A DNA stretch of 64,000 nucleotides from Perkinsus chesapeaki (Eukaryota > Perkinsozoa > Perkinsida > Perkinsidae). The translations under genes were made by a program, and so were the position numbers. Below the pieces are notes generated by a model. It did not search any database, was not told where the DNA came from, and worked only from the letters and a program-made list of their open reading frames with translations. Position 1 is the first letter of the stretch. Each line of letters starts with the position of its first letter. The DNA lies in the NCBI GenBank assembly GCA_013115145.1, contig JAAPAO010000047.1, positions 40,425 to 104,424 of the forward strand. Reading direction: 5' to 3'. Shown here piece after piece: positions 37,533-48,478 of this stretch.

Positions 37533-39127
37533 ATGGCAACTCCCGAAAGTGAGGAAGGCGTTTCCGCTACAATTGCCGATGAGAGCCTCGATAGCGAGGA
37601 GTTCTTTGAAAAATACCCAACCTACGAAGACTACCTGGATGCACAGATCACTGCCAAGGATACGTAAGGGCTCTTACATCACAATCCCGCTGTGTGGAAG
37701 GCTCCCCGAATGTTAATCTCCAATTGAGTGGCGCTTAGTGAAACATTACAGCAAACTTCGCCTGGAATACTAACTTAGTATTCCAGGCAAAGGTCGCACT
37801 GAAATTTTCTGAGTGAATCGCCGGAAGAAATCGTGAATAAATCATCCCTGAAGCTATCAGTGTAGATGCCTACGGGTTTCCCCGTTAAGGCGCGTTGACC
37901 AAAGCGTTTCGAGCACCTCTGCGTTATTTCATTCTTTACTCGGCCCAGCCAGGGTCTCGTGTATAGGTTTTATCTTGGAGGCAGCGACCTTGCACGCCAG
38001 TTGGTAGAGCTCGGATGTAGGAGAGGAGAAGTAGGGCGCTCTGATGGGGAAGGCTCCTGATAGTATAAGGGAGTATTAGGTTCTATCTCGAGAAGAATTT
38101 AAGGAAAAACGGGAAACTGCTGAGCGAGAGCAGAGACGCCGACTCCAGAGTATGGTCAAGGTTTGTCATACATTCTGGCCCGATCAGCATGTCTGGGAGT
38201 TAGGTGCTCGCTTCAGCAGACAAGGACCTCACAGCCTTCCCGATGTTGAGGTAGGTAGACGTTACAGTTGAGAACTGGATAGTTCTGATAGACACTTGGC
38301 GGCTCGCGAAGAGATGGCTCGAAATGGGAAGATTGCCAGCATAATCTTCATCAGAGACAGAAACGCCAAAGGGCAGGAAATAAGCGGATATATAGATTAC
38401 GGACATCGACTGAAGACGGAGAACTTTGATGCATATTTCTCAAGTTAAGTCACTAAGGCATCGACGCTATTTCCGAACAGTCGTAGTTCACCTAGGAGCA
38501 GCTCAAAAGATAACTGTGGGAACGTGTCTTCCGAGATTGTCTTTTTAGGGCAGAAGCGTCTTCTGCCACGACCGACAGATCTTTGCTTTTATAACTGGGA
38601 GACGCAGAATTGTAGGTCATGGCGGTCTTGTGGAGTATAGGTCTTGGCTGAGGTACCGCTAACGAGAGCCCCAACTTCCAAGTTGTCCCAGACACAAAAA
38701 TGGGATTACTGTTTCGGGTAAGTCTAGGCGTTCTGCATCATGACTGCTCGACCCTGTCGATAATCGTGGACTTTCAGAACAAGAGAGATCGAAAGCTCAT
38801 CCACGTCAATCCAAAACATGATCCCGGCGACAACTCAAAGCGGCACGATGTCACGTAGGTGCCTTATCCCCAGCGCGGAGCCCGCCTGAGTCGCGTGTTG
38901 TCTCTCAAACCTTAGTAATGTTAGTGATATCCCGCAGTGACGAGTCTGTTGAGCTTTTTCAGAAAAAAAATATTTTTTTGCAAAATGTCCTTTAGAAATT
39001 TATTTTGACGTCAAGGCGCGCTTGTGACTGTAGGAATGTAGGCATGGCCAAACGGTGCTCATGCTTCAGAACCAGCGAGTACTTGCAAGTAGTCATCTTC
39101 GATCACATGCCGAGGCGAAAAGCATGA
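37533..39127 (+). CDS. CFAP299: Cilia- and flagella-associated protein 299
   Basis: Conserved axonemal protein, known as C4orf22 in animals. The ATG at 37533 gives [20 protein letters not shown] and then [20 protein letters not shown], matching the family start NTYEDFLDSQIT. Following exons: [86 protein letters not shown], and [20 protein letters not shown]. The last exon is [18 protein letters not shown] with TGA at 39125-39127, the standard end QVVIFDHISRRKT of the family. About seven introns. Some middle exons (38.5-38.7 kb) have loose boundaries. The intron at 37670-37960 holds a 12-bp hairpin. A degenerate copy of the last exon lies at 50316-50403. Confidence 0.88.
37760..37788. repeat. 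12-bp perfect hairpin in CFAP299 intron
   Basis: GCCTGGAATACT and AGTATTCCAGGC flank a five-base loop. Confidence 0.9.
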
Positions 39128-40534
39128 TGTGTTGGATAATATGTGCGCTCTCGGATAGACTGCCGTCGAGTTTGATGCTTCAATACTATTGGAGGGCTCG
39201 TGATACTAAGGCATGTTGCTTTCGTGGTATCTCTCGGGTTGCTTGCCAAGTCGCCCTCAACGCACTCTGCTGGCAGCTGAGTTCAAGCTTTGGACTCCAA
39301 TGTTGAGTATTGGCCTTCATAAGATAGACGATTCAGCGCGCGTGTATGACCGGAAAATGCGAGATTGTGGGCGGAGTCGTGAACTCGATACGCCGATTGA
39401 CCTATCCGATTGGCGACTCTGGTAACACAATGTCAAAGGCTTTATAAAGAATAATGCTTAGCGGGCAGGCAATAGAACGTCGAGGTACGATGGCTTAAGA
39501 TCTCGGAGGCAAGTAATTAAGCGTAAGTGAAGTAGGCCGTTAACTCCTAGCTTCTCACAAACAGCAAAGGCACAAGATCCTGGCGAAGCTTCTATTGTAG
39601 CTAATTAATCGTACGCAGCTAAATGTGGCCGACCAGAATCGATTCATATACAATATAGGAGGCAGTGTATACTCATTTTACTGTTCTAAACAGTAAAGTT
39701 AATGACCAAGGTGGGTTTCTGCCGGGAATCTGACAATGCTGCTTATGAGAAGTTGAAGTCATTGAAGTTCAGCGATTGAAATATACTTTGGAAGCTTCAA
39801 ATGTCTAAGTTGGGTCTCGCGTATCCAGCAAACCCCAAATCATAATCCGTGGGCGAAAACCTAGGATGCTGTTGACCTACGTGTTGACACTCTTCCTCTC
39901 GAGATTGTCGTCTCACACTCGCCGCGAACTTTGCCCGTTGGAGGAGTTCTGCTTCTCCCTACGTAACATTTTGTTCGACAGTCTCGACAGTTATAAAGAA
40001 TTGCATTAACGTGCTCAGTGACCGCCGCTCACCGACTAAACGCAAGAAGTACTTCAACAAGTAAATGCCCAGGATGAGAGAAGTTTATATGGAAAGTGTT
40101 TTATAGGGAAAAACCGTTGGCAAGAGGGCTTTATTCAGGGTTCGTCAAGCTGCGTCTCTTCTTCAAGAAGGCCTAATGGTGGTGATCTATCATGTGCCTG
40201 GCGTGGCTTTATCCCCTTCAAAAGAAAAGTTGATAGAATATTAACCTCAACTCAAGTCTAACTTTTCTGCGAAATGCCCTAGACTATAGAAAAAAAAACG
40301 AATCATATGCCGCATGAAAAGTTAAACAACGCACAATTGGTTGTAGTGAGTCAATTCGTTGAAAAAGCGAAGTAAATAAGGCCCGTTAGATCCCCAGCCG
40401 AGCGAGCTAAATGACCAACGAGGGGAGTTTCAACAGTTATTCAAGCCACTTCTGGATGACGCTACGTATCCTCTTCAAGACGTTCCTGATCGCGCACAAG
40501 AGAATCCCAATGCACACTTAGGATGACAGCAACC
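39128..40534. other. Gene-poor stretch
   Basis: No gene recognised. A 9-bp hairpin, TTTACTGTT, cta, AACAGTAAA, lies at 39677-39697. Short open frames near 39.2-39.4 kb show no family resemblance. Confidence 0.5.
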
Positions 40535-42680
40535 TTACTCGTCGTCCTCATTGCACCAGTAGCAATGTGATGCATCCCCCACCTGCATTCAATACAACAT
40601 CGTTTTCTTCACCTGCTCTTACCATTTGCACTTCAGGCCCTTCTCCTTCTTTGAAGATAGATGATGGATACCACGGATCAGCATCACCACTAATCGATAG
40701 TACTGTATATTAGTTGTATTGCGGAAGTCTCCAACATATTTTCTGAGTTCTTCGACTCCTTTGAGTGTCTTAAAAATAGTAAGCAATATCGAATTCACAA
40801 TACGAACCTCGTCTATGGATATTCCAAAGCCTTCTCGACATAACCAAGTTCTATAGTCAAGCCAACTATTTTCGATCCGCGTGAAGAAGGGGCACGTTGT
40901 AGAATTGCAGGTCGCAATTAGCCCTCTACTGGAACAGGCACGAAAATGATTCGGCCTCTCAAAGTCAGAAATCTTCTCGTCTTTTAACTTGAGTGCAAGC
41001 GAACCTCACGACTAAGACCAATTCTAGTTTTAAGACCGACTTAGCGAGTACTTCTTTTACTCTCGCGGCCAAGTCTCTTCTAAATTTACTGGGCTTGAAA
41101 ACTGTAGCCAGCATATCCAGTGGAGTTGCCCAGAATGAAAGCTTATCAATCAACAACAAAATTTCAACAAACTACCCTTCCGTAAGCTTCTTGCAGACCT
41201 TCTTCACCTTACAATATTCACCCTTACATAGCGGGTCATTGTTTTGTACTACCAAACCAGTGCTTTGACCAAGTAAAGTGCTAAACCAGGAAAAACTTTC
41301 CTATGAACCGCTCGTAAGTTGACAACTTGAAGTGAGCCCAGGAGCTCACAGAGTTGTCTGGGCTTCGCGAGTCTCCAAGTCCCCTTCATGTATATCAAAT
41401 GTCTTCTCGAGCTGTCGACGCCCTTCCGGTGAGGCTAACTTCTCGCCAATAGCCGAGTGCGCTTCCTTCAACTGCACAAAACTGTAAGCGTTTAAAAGTG
41501 GTGTGCTCTCACCGCTGAGAGACACTAAGTGCTCCCTCCCAATCCACGATTAGAGAAGTCCTTTCCCAGGACCTTGGTATACCTTAAAAAATATTGCGAT
41601 GAAATTACCCGTAGAGCAGAGTGTAGCGATGTCAATAGCGAAGAAACTTGACAGAGAGTATGAAAGATATGCTCAAAATGAACATGTTCGTTGTACATGG
41701 CCATACTCAGGATTCTCTAGTTGAAACTTCAGTGGAGCTGAAGACAGAATTGCCCCATCAAAGGTGAGTGGGTAATACTTTCGAGCCAAAGCTGCAACCG
41801 TCTGAAATAAGAAGCATCCAACGTATATGCATAAGACTCTTATGATAAGGGGATATCGGCTACTCCTCCAGCGCTGCACCCGAAAAGGATTATTCTTATT
41901 CCAGGCAAACTTGATTTGATATTCTGACCCACAACGACCACATCTTGGACCGACTGAGGTACCGTGAAAAGCTTCCTCAGCGTCCCCACTGAGAAATCCT
42001 TCTTAGGCCAGCTTGTACCGGTATACCTGTGGGCAACATCGAGGGGCTGGAAAGCACCTAATCGGCTTTTGCATGATGAATAAATACCTTTGCTCCACGA
42101 TGGCGATGCTAGCCCCGAGGTCCTTAGCAGCGCGTACTATGTCTTCTAAGGCACGTGTGAGGGGCATTATAGCATTAACCCCCAGGAACAATACCTAGGA
42201 AAATTGTAGTGGGCTGGACAAGATGAACGCTCCACAGTAGAGCCTCCAATCAAGTTCATACTGAACGTTTACTGCGGCAAGACTTGGTATGGCTTACCGG
42301 CTTCTTTGGATCATAGAAGTCATCATTTCTCATGACGTACATAACAAAAGTACCTCCTTTTTTACCTAAAATACCAGCCGAATACTCTGTACTATACAAG
42401 CACTAATTGTAAGTGTATAGTGTTGAGCACACCAGCTGTGAAGTATAGCAGACAGTCTGCTATGATAGCCGTCTGCTGCAGACTGCGTATAGAGACCACT
42501 CATACAGAGGATAGATTAGCTAGCAATTATGCCGTACCTTTTGAGTGGTCCACCGGACATTCCACAGTTTCCCCATACCAGCCACCTAAGCGTTGCGAGG
42601 ATCTCTCTGATGGATATCTGAGATTGCACAAGCAGGTTCCAGTAATAGGCAAACCCAAGCTCTGTCATTCACAGAGAATA
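40535..42680 (-). CDS. S28-family serine peptidase (Pro-X carboxypeptidase-like)
   Basis: Secreted or lysosomal serine peptidase that would cleave after proline. The 5' part has YGETVECPVDHSK (family motif QxxDHF). Next come GGTFVMYVMRNDDFYDPKKP and VLFLGVNAIMPLTRALEDIV, then the family EHRYYG region here as IVEQRYLF. The nucleophile elbow reads FGCSAGG (GxSxGG) near 41880, followed by ALARKYYPLTFDGAILSSAP. Later pieces: FVQLKEAHSAIGEKLASPEG, KLSFWATPLDMLATVFKPSK, SGDADPWYPSSIF with the catalytic Asp (about 40680), and SHCYWCNEDDE with the catalytic His, stop at 40535. Ser, Asp and His are all present, so it may be active, although several family-typical residues are changed. Introns are many and short; the first exon and signal peptide are not placed with certainty. 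Confidence 0.7.
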
Positions 42681-43024
42681 TGCTGGCCATATAGGCATAT
42701 ATTATAAGCTGCATCATCCACAGTCAACCATGACACACGGTGTTTATTTTCAAAGGGCCTATCCCTTGTAGTTTTTTATTGCGAGAGAGTGAGGGCTGAA
42801 GACTCATACCATTCGAAAGCTCTCCTTGTAAGAGATGGCAGCGAACTGTGCCATGGAAGGAAGCGTCACGAAACAGGTGGCAGAGCTTAACTCCAGCTCT
42901 GCCACCAATGGTCTCCTGCAAGGAGAGTCTCCTTAGGAGACCATTGGTCACTGACCAAAGCGGCTCGATATACTTGATATGGCCCTTCTTGAATTAGCAC
43001 CCTGTATGAGGGGAGAATGCCTTA
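42681..43024. repeat. Two adjoining strong hairpins
   Basis: GGTGGCAGAGCT (42876-42887) pairs with AGCTCTGCCACC (42895-42906). Overlapping it, ACCAATGGTCTCCT (42904-42917) pairs with AGGAGACCATTGGT (42935-42948), with a nested AAGGAG / CTCCTT inside. Both are perfect. The rest of this interval has no gene that I can recognise. Confidence 0.9.
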
Positions 43025-43876
43025 ATGATGCCCACGACTACCCGTCGAATGGCCACGTCTGATTATGCTGAGCCAATGAAGCCGAAATACAGTAAAGGAA
43101 GATCTGTAGACGCATTTCCTTCTTTTAACACTAACACATATGGTAAGACTAGAATGGGCAACCACACAAATCACCAGCAACCGCGAAGTGAACCGTCCCT
43201 CTCGGCATCTATCGCCACCCAATCCACGTTGTAGAGTCGGTGTGGTTTATGGAGCACCGCTCCGTGAACGTGAGCTATATTACCAGCAGCTGGCGCCGTT
43301 TGCCCTGCGCCACCTTGTTGAATGCTCTTTGGTAGTTTTTTTGTCACTTACGTTTTCGCGAACGCCTCGAGTCGATAATATTATCACCAATCTAGGCGAC
43401 GTTTCCTCGATTCTAATCGCTAGGGTGAATCTGATGGATCTGCTCCCTTTAGACGAGGTCCCTGGGCTCCCTGCCGACACAGGCTGGAGTGCAATTTTTA
43501 TACATCTCTCAAAAAAGCGCTCATCATTACTCTGACGGTGAGCATCCTCGCCTAGTCAGATCAATCGCATCGATGCTACCATTTCGGCTCGTCGATCAAT
43601 ATGGATTGCACAGTATGACTCGTGGTAATTTACGACCGGTGGAGACTCCGAGTCGGAGTGGGCCACCATCCTTTGGAATTCAAAGTTTGGATTTCTATTT
43701 TTTTGTGAAGCCTCTGTGATCCCACCGAATTCCGCATCAGGAAACACGCGGAAATTGCAGCGGCAGAACATAACGTACATACCTCAAGTCGGACATTTGG
43801 TTCGAGAGCCGATAAACCGAAGGAGCGAACTGATGCGAAATGCTCTATATGCGCGCAGGTCGGCGGCGTGACGTGA
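43025..43876 (+). CDS. Unrecognised gene, four or so exons
   Basis: Plausible coding pieces on the plus strand: MMPTTTRRMATSDYAEPMKP and YSKGRSVDAFPSFNTNTYG (43025-43140), RVGVVYGAPLRERELYYQQL then APFALRHLVE (about 43210-43330), NIITNLGDVSSILIARVNLM and LDEVPGLPADTGWS (43375-43490), and a last exon DPTEFRIRKHAEIAAAEHNV to SICAQVGGVT with TGA 43874-43876. The pieces change frame at likely GT-AG sites. No known domain. The GRSxDAFPSFNTNTYG start looks like a structured conserved protein, but I cannot name it. Confidence 0.4.
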
Positions 43877-44365
43877 GAACTGTTGTAACCAATTCTGATC
43901 GACGAGTCATTTCTCTGAAGTTAAGACTTAAGCGTATTTTTGTCGATTAGCAACCACCTTCACTGCCTTTCACATCGGTGGCGTTTCAGGAACCACGATT
44001 ATTATGTTTATACAGTACAAGTATACTCACATTCACTTCAATAATATTAGAACAGTAGAGTAAGATTCCTAGCGCTGTCTGCTATCTCGTTTAGTAATTC
44101 ACAGTGTGATCGAACACAAAGGTGGCGACTGTGGGCCTCTTAGAGCAGATGTCCATACCATAGATTGGTTCCTGACAGGAGCTTCCTGTGTGGAAAGAAC
44201 CTGAACTGGGCACTTCAGGTAATACTATAAAGAGAAATTACTACTAATAATACTAAGAAGCATCTACTTGGCAAACTGCTGCTTCTTGGATTCACCTCTA
44301 CCATTCTTCAATAAGAGCTCATCTAATGAGCCTGGTTCCTGGTAGGTAGGAAGTCAGGTGAAACG

Positions 44366-44590
44366 GTGGCATTGAATACCATTGGTATTACGCTTAGCGG
44401 AGCGAGATTGACAGAAGCTGTCCACAATCTGTTATTGCCGGAAGGAAGTCCTCGGATGGTGATGATTCTATGGATTCTCTGTTGGTCGTCCGAACTTCCG
44501 GAGCGAATAAGTTTTCCAGTTGGCACGCGTTATGGGTCAAAAAATATGGCGAAATTAAACTCCTTTACGACACTCAACTCAATAGCATAG
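44366..44590 (+). CDS. Possible vWA-like domain exon
   Basis: The frame TIGITLSGARLTEAVHNLLL then PEGSPRMVMI and ERISFPVGTRYGSKNMAKLN resembles the middle of a von Willebrand A domain (GTxTxxAL, then xPKVxVLxTDG, then IxxFAVGVG). The MIDAS aspartates are not visible and no neighbouring exon was found, so this may be a degenerate fragment. Confidence 0.3.
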   Translation: MALNTIGITLSGARLTEAVHNLLLPEGSPRMVMILWILCWSSELPERISFPVGTRYGSKNMAKLNSFTTLNSIA

Positions 44591-44717
44591 CAATAGCATG
44601 AAAAGATAGTTGGGTAGACTCATTAAGTAGAGATACTTTGCCAGAGAAGAGGAGATTGGTCAACATCGCAGTGCTTGTGGGAGAATAAATCACCGATATT
44701 CTCTCGCAAGGACTAAT

Positions 44718-44884
44718 CACTGTGAGTAACACATAATGTGTCGTCACAGTGCTCCTCTACTCGGCAATGAAAAAAATTGATAGTCAAGTGGTATGATTCA
44801 CTGCTACACTGTTGGCTTGGAGGGCTAGCTAAGCTGCAGTACCTTCGCGCACACACGCTTGTTGTGTGCGACGCACACTGTGCG
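44718..44884. repeat. Cluster of three hairpins
   Basis: At 44718-44751: CACTGTGA ... TCACAGTG enclosing ACACAT, a, ATGTGT. At 44848-44870: CGCACACA ... TGTGTGCG with a seven-base loop. At 44872-44884: CGCACA, c, TGTGCG. All stems are perfect. Confidence 0.9.
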
Positions 44885-45095
44885 TTGTCTACCTTTTGTC
44901 GCTTGGTCGTTCAAACATCACTTCTGCGCCGCAGAGTTCGACGGAACGCCTGGGCTCGAAGCCTGTTGCAGTCTTTCGCATTCTATAACAATGCTAGATG
45001 AGGGAATCCGCTGAAGTTCTAACATTTGGCCTACCTGTTTAGTAGTGACTCCATTTCGTTTTTCTTCCAGAGTCGAGAATCCAGGTCCTAGTGCA

Positions 45096-45440
45096 TTACA
45101 GAACCACCACCGCTGATCGAGAGATACATTCTGGTTCGTTTTCAGCAAGATATTTCCTGGGTGGATCGACAGGGAGAGTTTTCGACATGCGGTAGGGCTG
45201 ATGAGCACATAATTGCTGTCTCCTGTTTATCCTCACTTCTCCGGGATCGTCTTGGTTTTTGCAGAACATCCTGATCTTCCCATCGTCGCCAGCGGCCATG
45301 AAGCCGCCCCTCGACCATAATATCATGAGACGATAGGCCCCTCTGTCGACATTATCGTCGTCATAACGTTGATGACAAACGTTTGCTAAAATGTCAGTAG
45401 CATCGCGTCGTGCTGTTGGATGGATGAAAGTCAGTCGCAA
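45096..45440 (-). CDS. WD40-type protein fragment
   Basis: The minus-strand frame holds LMILWSRGGFMAAGDDGKIR and then MFCKNQDDPGEV. The first block is a convincing WD40-type strand set of the kind found in large flagellar WD proteins (CFAP43, CFAP44 and CFAP57). The downstream frame SRSAVVVL stops at 45096. I could not extend it confidently in either direction, so it may be one exon of a broken or highly spliced gene. Confidence 0.4.
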   Translation of the reverse strand: MRLTFIHPTARRDATDILANVCHQRYDDDNVDRGAYRLMILWSRGGFMAAGDDGKIRMFCKNQDDPGEVRINRRQQLCAHQPYRMSKTLPVDPPRKYLAENEPECISRSAVVVL

Positions 45441-45670
45441 TTTTTAGACGACTGTTCCATCCCTTGTAAACCGCTGGAATCATAAGAAACTGCTCGCCAT
45501 AAAATTTCCGATGCCACCGAGGACCGGTTGTGGCACGACATGAGCTAATGATTAGATACGAACTATAAGCTTGTGGTGAATAGCAAGAAATGAGGCACAG
45601 TGAATATCAGATCGAGCATATTAATAATGCCCTAGTTAGTTAGTTTAGTGCCAGCAGCAGGAATCCTGAG

Positions 45671-46366
45671 TTGCAACTCGAGTTTTTGTTGGCTGAAGCA
45701 CATCGGTCGTCACACAAAGTCTGTCCCGTTAAGGGAGGACAAGATAGGCTTGTGTCAGACAATACAAAAGACATTGCGCTTGAGCGTAGATTGATCGATA
45801 CTGAGCCACACGCTCAGCCTAGAGAAGCAGAACGTCTTCCATTCGTCCATAACCGATCGTGAGTCGGGCCCACTGGGTCGCACGAGTGGAAATATGTGTC
45901 ACACTGCGTGAAGGCTGATGGGCGGAGCAGTTAGTTTCAGTTGCTTGAAAGAGAGGTTAGAAGCTTCTCATATTCGTTCTCTTGATGATTGCTGAGAATA
46001 CAATAGTTGGTGTGTGGAAGCTGAGTTTATGGTCAGACTGACCACTGAGTTTATGGTCAGCGTTGGCGATAGCTGCGATGGAAGGAAGAGCAGTTGCAAC
46101 AGTTGTAGATTCTAGTCTAGTAACTTCTCCTCTAGTAATACTAGACAAGAAGTTTCGGTTAAGGGTGCGCGCCATTGAGACGCATGTGTGCCACCACGCG
46201 TGTGCATGACGGTCTCGTGGATTTCCGCGAAGACGAAATTGTGATGGGGAGTTTGCGAGCAGTTGATCGTAGGCCACCGCCGAAGGCTCCGGAAGAAAAT
46301 GTGGGCATTTTTGAGAACGTAGTGCTGACAGACCCGCCTCACGGTGCCATGGTATTAGGAGTATAA
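45671..46366 (+). CDS. Two unrecognised coding-like segments
   Basis: 45671-45862 encodes LEFLLAEAHRSSHKVCPVKG and onward to AERLPFVHNRS. 46175-46366 encodes CATTRVHDGLVDFREDEIVM, GSLRAVDRRPPPKAPEENVG and NVVLTDPPHGAMVLGV. Both have balanced composition and may belong to one gene, but no family is recognised and the joining intron is not fixed. Between them lies the repeat at 46021-46060. Confidence 0.3.
46021..46060. repeat. 16-bp direct repeat with inverted centre
   Basis: CTGAGTTTATGGTCAG occurs at 46021-46036 and 46045-46060. The 8 bases between, ACTGACCA, include CTGACC, the reverse complement of GGTCAG. This is the X-n-X'-X layout seen elsewhere. Confidence 0.9.
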
Positions 46367-46560
46367 TATCATCGTGCATAGCGCGCTTAAGAAGCGCCGC
46401 TTATAGGCTGCTGGCCCTTCGAGTAATAGTGGCGACGTATTCGAGACTAATCAAAGCATAATTGTTCGATCTCAATTGTTCAACAATGTTCAACAATGTT
46501 CGAAATGTTCAGCGAGTAAACTACCACAGGTATTCTGAATACCGTATACCTGGATGCTCG

Positions 46561-46581
46561 TCGACGAAAAGTTTTCGTCGA
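46561..46581. repeat. 10-bp palindrome with one-base centre
   Basis: TCGACGAAAA, g, TTTTCGTCGA. Perfect stem. Confidence 0.95.
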
Positions 46582-46652
46582 AAACACGGAGTATAATGGG
46601 GGTTGACCAACTTTTACGAGTTCTGGACTCGGTGAACCGGCGGCGTTATTAA

Positions 46653-47257
46653 TTGCCCATTGTCGCTGCGCTGCAAAAGATAGTGGAGGGAAGCTATCTG
46701 CATGCCATTGGCGTGAGCTCACTGCTATTACATTTGCTGTGCTGCTCACTGCTAGGGCGCGAGTCTGCATCTTCAGATACGTCGAGAAAGGTTACAAAGC
46801 AGACTGATGGAAATACTGGAAGCTCCAGTCTGGAACGCGCTGGTTATAGAGGCCCTCCAGAGCAACGTTTTACGTTTTTCTGTTCATACTATGAGCTTCG
46901 TAGTTTAAATATCTGTGTCTGCCCTGCAGGGTTTCGCGTTACCCTGAATAATTTCATGCAAAACGCAACTAACCGCTAGTAGCGGCTCGCTACTGTTCAG
47001 CAGTAACCACTGTATGCTGGAGAGGTGCGCATTATAGATCGCTCTCAGTGTTGCTATACTGAAATTTCAAATTGTACAGATGTACAATCCGCTTCCCTGA
47101 AGAATTGATCGCTCCAACCGAACGCGACCCAACTTGCTCAAACGGAAATGCCTATATGGCGAAGCTTGAACTGAGGCTACTGACACCAGAATGGATCTCA
47201 AGTTGCACCCCAATGGCAGTGAGTCGTTGCCACTGTAACCTCTTTCCGTTGCAGTGA
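46653..47257 (+). CDS. Possible secreted protein, weak
   Basis: A plus-strand frame (46653-46979) contains VSSLLLHLLCCSLLGRESAS, which could be a signal peptide, then a hydrophilic stretch and NNFMQNATNR. A second frame at 47072-47257 ends CHCNLFPLQ. I recognise neither. A palindrome at 47071-47088 (ATTGTACA, ga, TGTACAAT) lies at the start of the second frame. Confidence 0.25.
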
Positions 47258-47512
47258 GGGCTGCCTTGAGTATATCTAGGCCTTACCAAGGCCGTCATAG
47301 AGATGAAATGATAACAATACGCATGTTATCCTATCATATCTTTATACATATCTAGTAGCGGATACACGTTTGTTCATAGACTCAGGTGCGAAACACCGGT
47401 TGATCTAGACTATCACTGAAATCGTTGACGCGGACAATGATTAATATAGAGTTCCAACAATGGCTTGTCAATAGCAAAAAAGAAGTACATGGATTAGTGG
47501 TTTGTCGGAAGC

Positions 47513-47547
47513 ATAATATCAGCGATATTATGTGATATTATATCACA
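47513..47547. repeat. Overlapping palindromes
   Basis: ATAATATC, agc, GATATTAT (47513-47531) overlaps TGTGATAT, t, ATATCACA (47531-47547). GATATTAT is present twice directly and once inverted. Confidence 0.9.
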
Positions 47548-47554
47548 AGATAAG

Positions 47555-48445
47555 TTATACGGATATAACCTCAGAAATGTAAGTGTACGGGAAATGGAAA
47601 GTGCTTATGGGAGTCTTGATGAAGATATCCGCCTTCCCAAGGAGAGCCCACTTGTGAAAGTCATTCTTCACAGTGTGAAGGCTTAACTCAAGAGATGCAC
47701 CGCCACTAGCTTCAAACGGAACACCCGGAATAGCCTTTTCATAAGAAGCCGACATGTTAAAGCCGAGATTGAACTGTTTACCGGCAAAAACGTCGCTTGA
47801 CTGAACCGGAACACTCTCCACGTCCATAACCAGATAGCCATATGCATACAACTTGATGTGGACATTGGATACAAATGAGTTGCGCATGATGCCTAGCTGA
47901 CCAAGGTTATAAAGCTCCTCAACATGGGTAGCAAGGAAGATTGATACCGCAGCTTTGTTCTTATTGCCATAAGAGAGCAGTTCAGCGTGACCTTCAGCGT
48001 CAACGTCGAGCTTCTGCACCTCTTCATCTTCATAGACAGCTTTGAGACCAACAGCTGTACTCTCGTTCGGGTTGAATATGTCAAAGAAGTCGACAACAGC
48101 GTGAACACGTGTTTCTTTAGTTGTGTCATCAGTTGCTTTGTTTTGTCCTTGAAGTGAGCCGTGGAAGCAATAAGGATAACTTTCATTCCGGCTGGTTGGG
48201 GTACAATTAGCCGGGAATGAGAAAGTGTCATTGGACGACACTGAAGCTTGTTGGACATCTCCGTGGAAAGAGGCAACTCGTTTCTCATTTACTTTCTTGT
48301 TTTCAGCCTCCGCTTCCTTGAGAGTTGCGATCAGGTCGGACAATATATCATCATCGACGTTGAACAAAGAGCTTTGACTTGGACGATTCTGGATTATGGC
48401 GACCGAGGTCGTTGAGCAGGAAATGATAAGTAAAGTTACCTTCAT
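47555..48445 (-). CDS. 296-aa probable secreted protein, intronless
   Basis: A single frame starting MKVTLLIISCSTTSVAIIQN at 48445, a standard signal peptide. The body has an acidic coiled region (DDILSDLIATLKEAEAENKK), several NxS/T sequons, and a beta-rich second half (NSFVSNVHIKLYAYGYLVMD, GASLELSLHTVKNDFHKWAL, STFHFPYTYISEVISV). I see no catalytic motif. Like the 550-aa protein at 16719 it lacks introns, which sets both apart from neighbours. Lineage-specific secreted protein, function unknown. The gene is directly followed upstream by the tandem duplication at 48.48 kb. Confidence 0.7.
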   Translation of the reverse strand: MKVTLLIISCSTTSVAIIQNRPSQSSLFNVDDDILSDLIATLKEAEAENKKVNEKRVASFHGDVQQASVSSNDTFSFPANCTPTSRNESYPYCFHGSLQGQNKATDDTTKETRVHAVVDFFDIFNPNESTAVGLKAVYEDEEVQKLDVDAEGHAELLSYGNKNKAAVSIFLATHVEELYNLGQLGIMRNSFVSNVHIKLYAYGYLVMDVESVPVQSSDVFAGKQFNLGFNMSASYEKAIPGVPFEASGGASLELSLHTVKNDFHKWALLGKADIFIKTPISTFHFPYTYISEVISV

Positions 48446-48478
48446 GCTCGAGATGGGACTCTACAATAAGAGAAAGCC

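Noticed and set aside
45957-46379. 140-codon minus-strand frame
   Set aside because: Runs through the palindromic repeat at 46021 and opposes a more protein-like plus-strand segment; no family resemblance.
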